Positions 62,896-64,000 of a stretch of 64,000 nt of DNA are shown here, piece by piece. Positions within the stretch are counted from its first letter, which is position 1; the number at the start of each line of letters is the position of its first letter. Location: assembly GCA_026826555.1 (NCBI GenBank), contig JAKSZT010053764.1:13242536-13306535 (forward strand), read 5' to 3'. The notes under the pieces are model-generated. The model made no database searches. It was not told the DNA's origin and saw only the letters and a program-made list of their open reading frames with translations. The position numbers and the translations under genes were made by a program. The DNA comes from Tolypeutes matacus. Taxonomy: Eukaryota > Chordata > Mammalia > Cingulata > Chlamyphoridae.

Positions 62896-64000
62896 TAAAG
62901 TGATAAAAATGAACAAAAACTGCTTCCAGAAATAAAGACAAGGCAACCCACAATCTATTTCAGAAGCTAAGAAAGGCTTTCACAAGGCTTTCACCCGGCT
63001 TTCACCCTTGTCAAGACTTGAAGGATGCCGTGGAGTTCCCCAAGCAGACAAGAGGTAAAGGGTATTCCAGGCAGACATAATCCCATATGTGAAAATGATG
63101 TGTGGTATATTCACAGAAATCTAAAGAGCTCAGCTTCTAGAGTGAAATTCATGTTGGAGAAAGTAGAAACAGGGAGCTGAAGAGGTTGGGTAACCTTTGA
63201 ATGGGAAAAAAAATTGGATCAATAAAAGCACAGAAAAAAAAAACTGCAACTTTGAAAAATGGCTCTGGCTGCAGAATGGAGGAAGAATGGATTGCAGAGG
63301 TCAGTGTTGAAGTTAAAGTAGACAATACATGATGAGGGTTCAGAATAATCTAGTGACAGTGAGAATGGCGAAGAGAGAGAGATGGAGTGACTCAGATATA
63401 ACATCAATAGCAGTTGGATATGGCCACTAAGGAAGAAAGAGTCACTGAAGCCACTTTGATTGGCCTGCTGGTTTGGTGTAGGGGCCATTTATTAGGTTGG
63501 GTCTGCAGAGAATAGAATATATTTGTAGAGGTTCTGATAGAGGGAATAATTTATTTTTGTTACATTGCATTTTACTTTGTCTTGTGAAACACATAATCAG
63601 AGAGGTCAGGGAAGAAATAAGGTTATCCAAATATGGATTTTTTTTCTCTATTAACGTTGATCAAACACAAAAAATAAATACCTAAATTTGTGTGTATGTA
63701 TATTCATATTGTATATATTAATTTATACAAAAACAGAGCTACACTTAATACTGAATTATTATGGCCTCATCCTACAAAAATTTTGTTTTCATTGCCTTTA
63801 CAATATTACTTAAGAAACTACCAAAATCTGAAATTTTGTAAAGCATTGGAAAGGGCATAAAGTATAATGGGTAATTTGTAAACCTGAAAATTTTGGCCAT
63901 AAAGCAACCATCTTTTCTCCTTACAAATATTAGTAAGAGTCCTTGATTGTATCTTGGAAGTCTGCCTGAAATGCAGATTTATTCCTCATAGTTGGAAATA

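Larger units (their letters stand above)
10472..64000 (+). other. PTPRD: PTPRD intron, at least 53.5 kb, 3' end outside window
   Basis: It opens with a strong GTAAGTG donor and runs to the window end without any further PTPRD exon. I looked for the Ig2 exon and for the short alternative mini-exons known from this receptor family and saw neither. Stretches with nothing I can name are 10472-11735, 12100-18540, 20195-25912, 26037-29040, 29850-30650, 32190-33590, 35405-37555, 39260-43985, 51175-52712, 53250-55890, 57065-58550, 59095-59900, 60850-62700 and 62900-64000. The main repeats are listed separately. Confidence 0.85.

Noticed and set aside
1..64000. CRISPR arrays, bacterial operons, riboswitches or a novel defence-like system
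   Set aside because: The sequence is mammalian intron. No spaced direct repeats, operon structure or unusual conserved gene set was seen.

Overview
This is a 64 kb piece of AT-rich mammalian genome, read in the sense direction of one gene. Only two stretches are protein-coding. They are consecutive internal exons, at 7048-7193 and 10330-10471, that together encode the first immunoglobulin domain (Ig1) of the receptor-type protein tyrosine phosphatase delta, PTPRD. PTPRD is a neuronal cell-adhesion receptor of the LAR family that works at synapses. Splice sites, reading phase and the translated product all agree. Everything else is intron: the 3' part of the upstream intron (1-7047), one complete 3.1 kb intron (7194-10329), and at least 53.5 kb of the next intron (10472-64000), whose far end lies beyond the window.

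The repeats point to a xenarthran (armadillo, sloth or anteater). The short tRNA-derived SINEs at 25.93 kb and 52.73 kb resemble the xenarthran DAS-type family. Several LTRs and a long L1-like 3' region do not look like the primate or rodent families I know. Older mammal-wide repeats (MIR, L2, MER5A, MaLR/MLT1, old L1) are scattered through the introns, as in any placental mammal. I cannot decide between sloth/anteater and armadillo from the sequence alone.

Layout. 0-7 kb: intron with a 164 bp pyrimidine-only microsatellite (1.99 kb), a 1.45 kb L1-like 3' region (2.8-4.26 kb) and an antisense L1 piece (5.8-6.4 kb). 7-10.5 kb: the two PTPRD exons. 10.5-44 kb: intron with a rearranged L1-like element (11.74 kb), a young SINE with a perfect 16 bp target-site duplication (25.93 kb), several MIRs, a solo LTR (31.74 kb), a long L2 (34.4-35.4 kb) and an L1 3' end (38.3-39.26 kb). 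44.4-51.2 kb: the densest mobile-element region. It holds a decayed class III (ERV-L-type) endogenous retrovirus with RNase H, integrase and dUTPase remnants, nested L1 and LTR insertions, a hexanucleotide repeat containing a 10-base assembly gap, and two further LTRs. 52.7-64 kb: a dimeric SINE, two MER5A copies, an old antisense L1, an L2, and a second copy of the L1-like 3' region.

I see no operons, CRISPR arrays, functional RNA genes or other host genes, and nothing that looks like an undescribed biological system. The most rewarding parts are the nested retroelement history at 44-49 kb, the four related L1-like 3' ends, and a few non-repetitive intronic stretches that could be conserved regulatory DNA.
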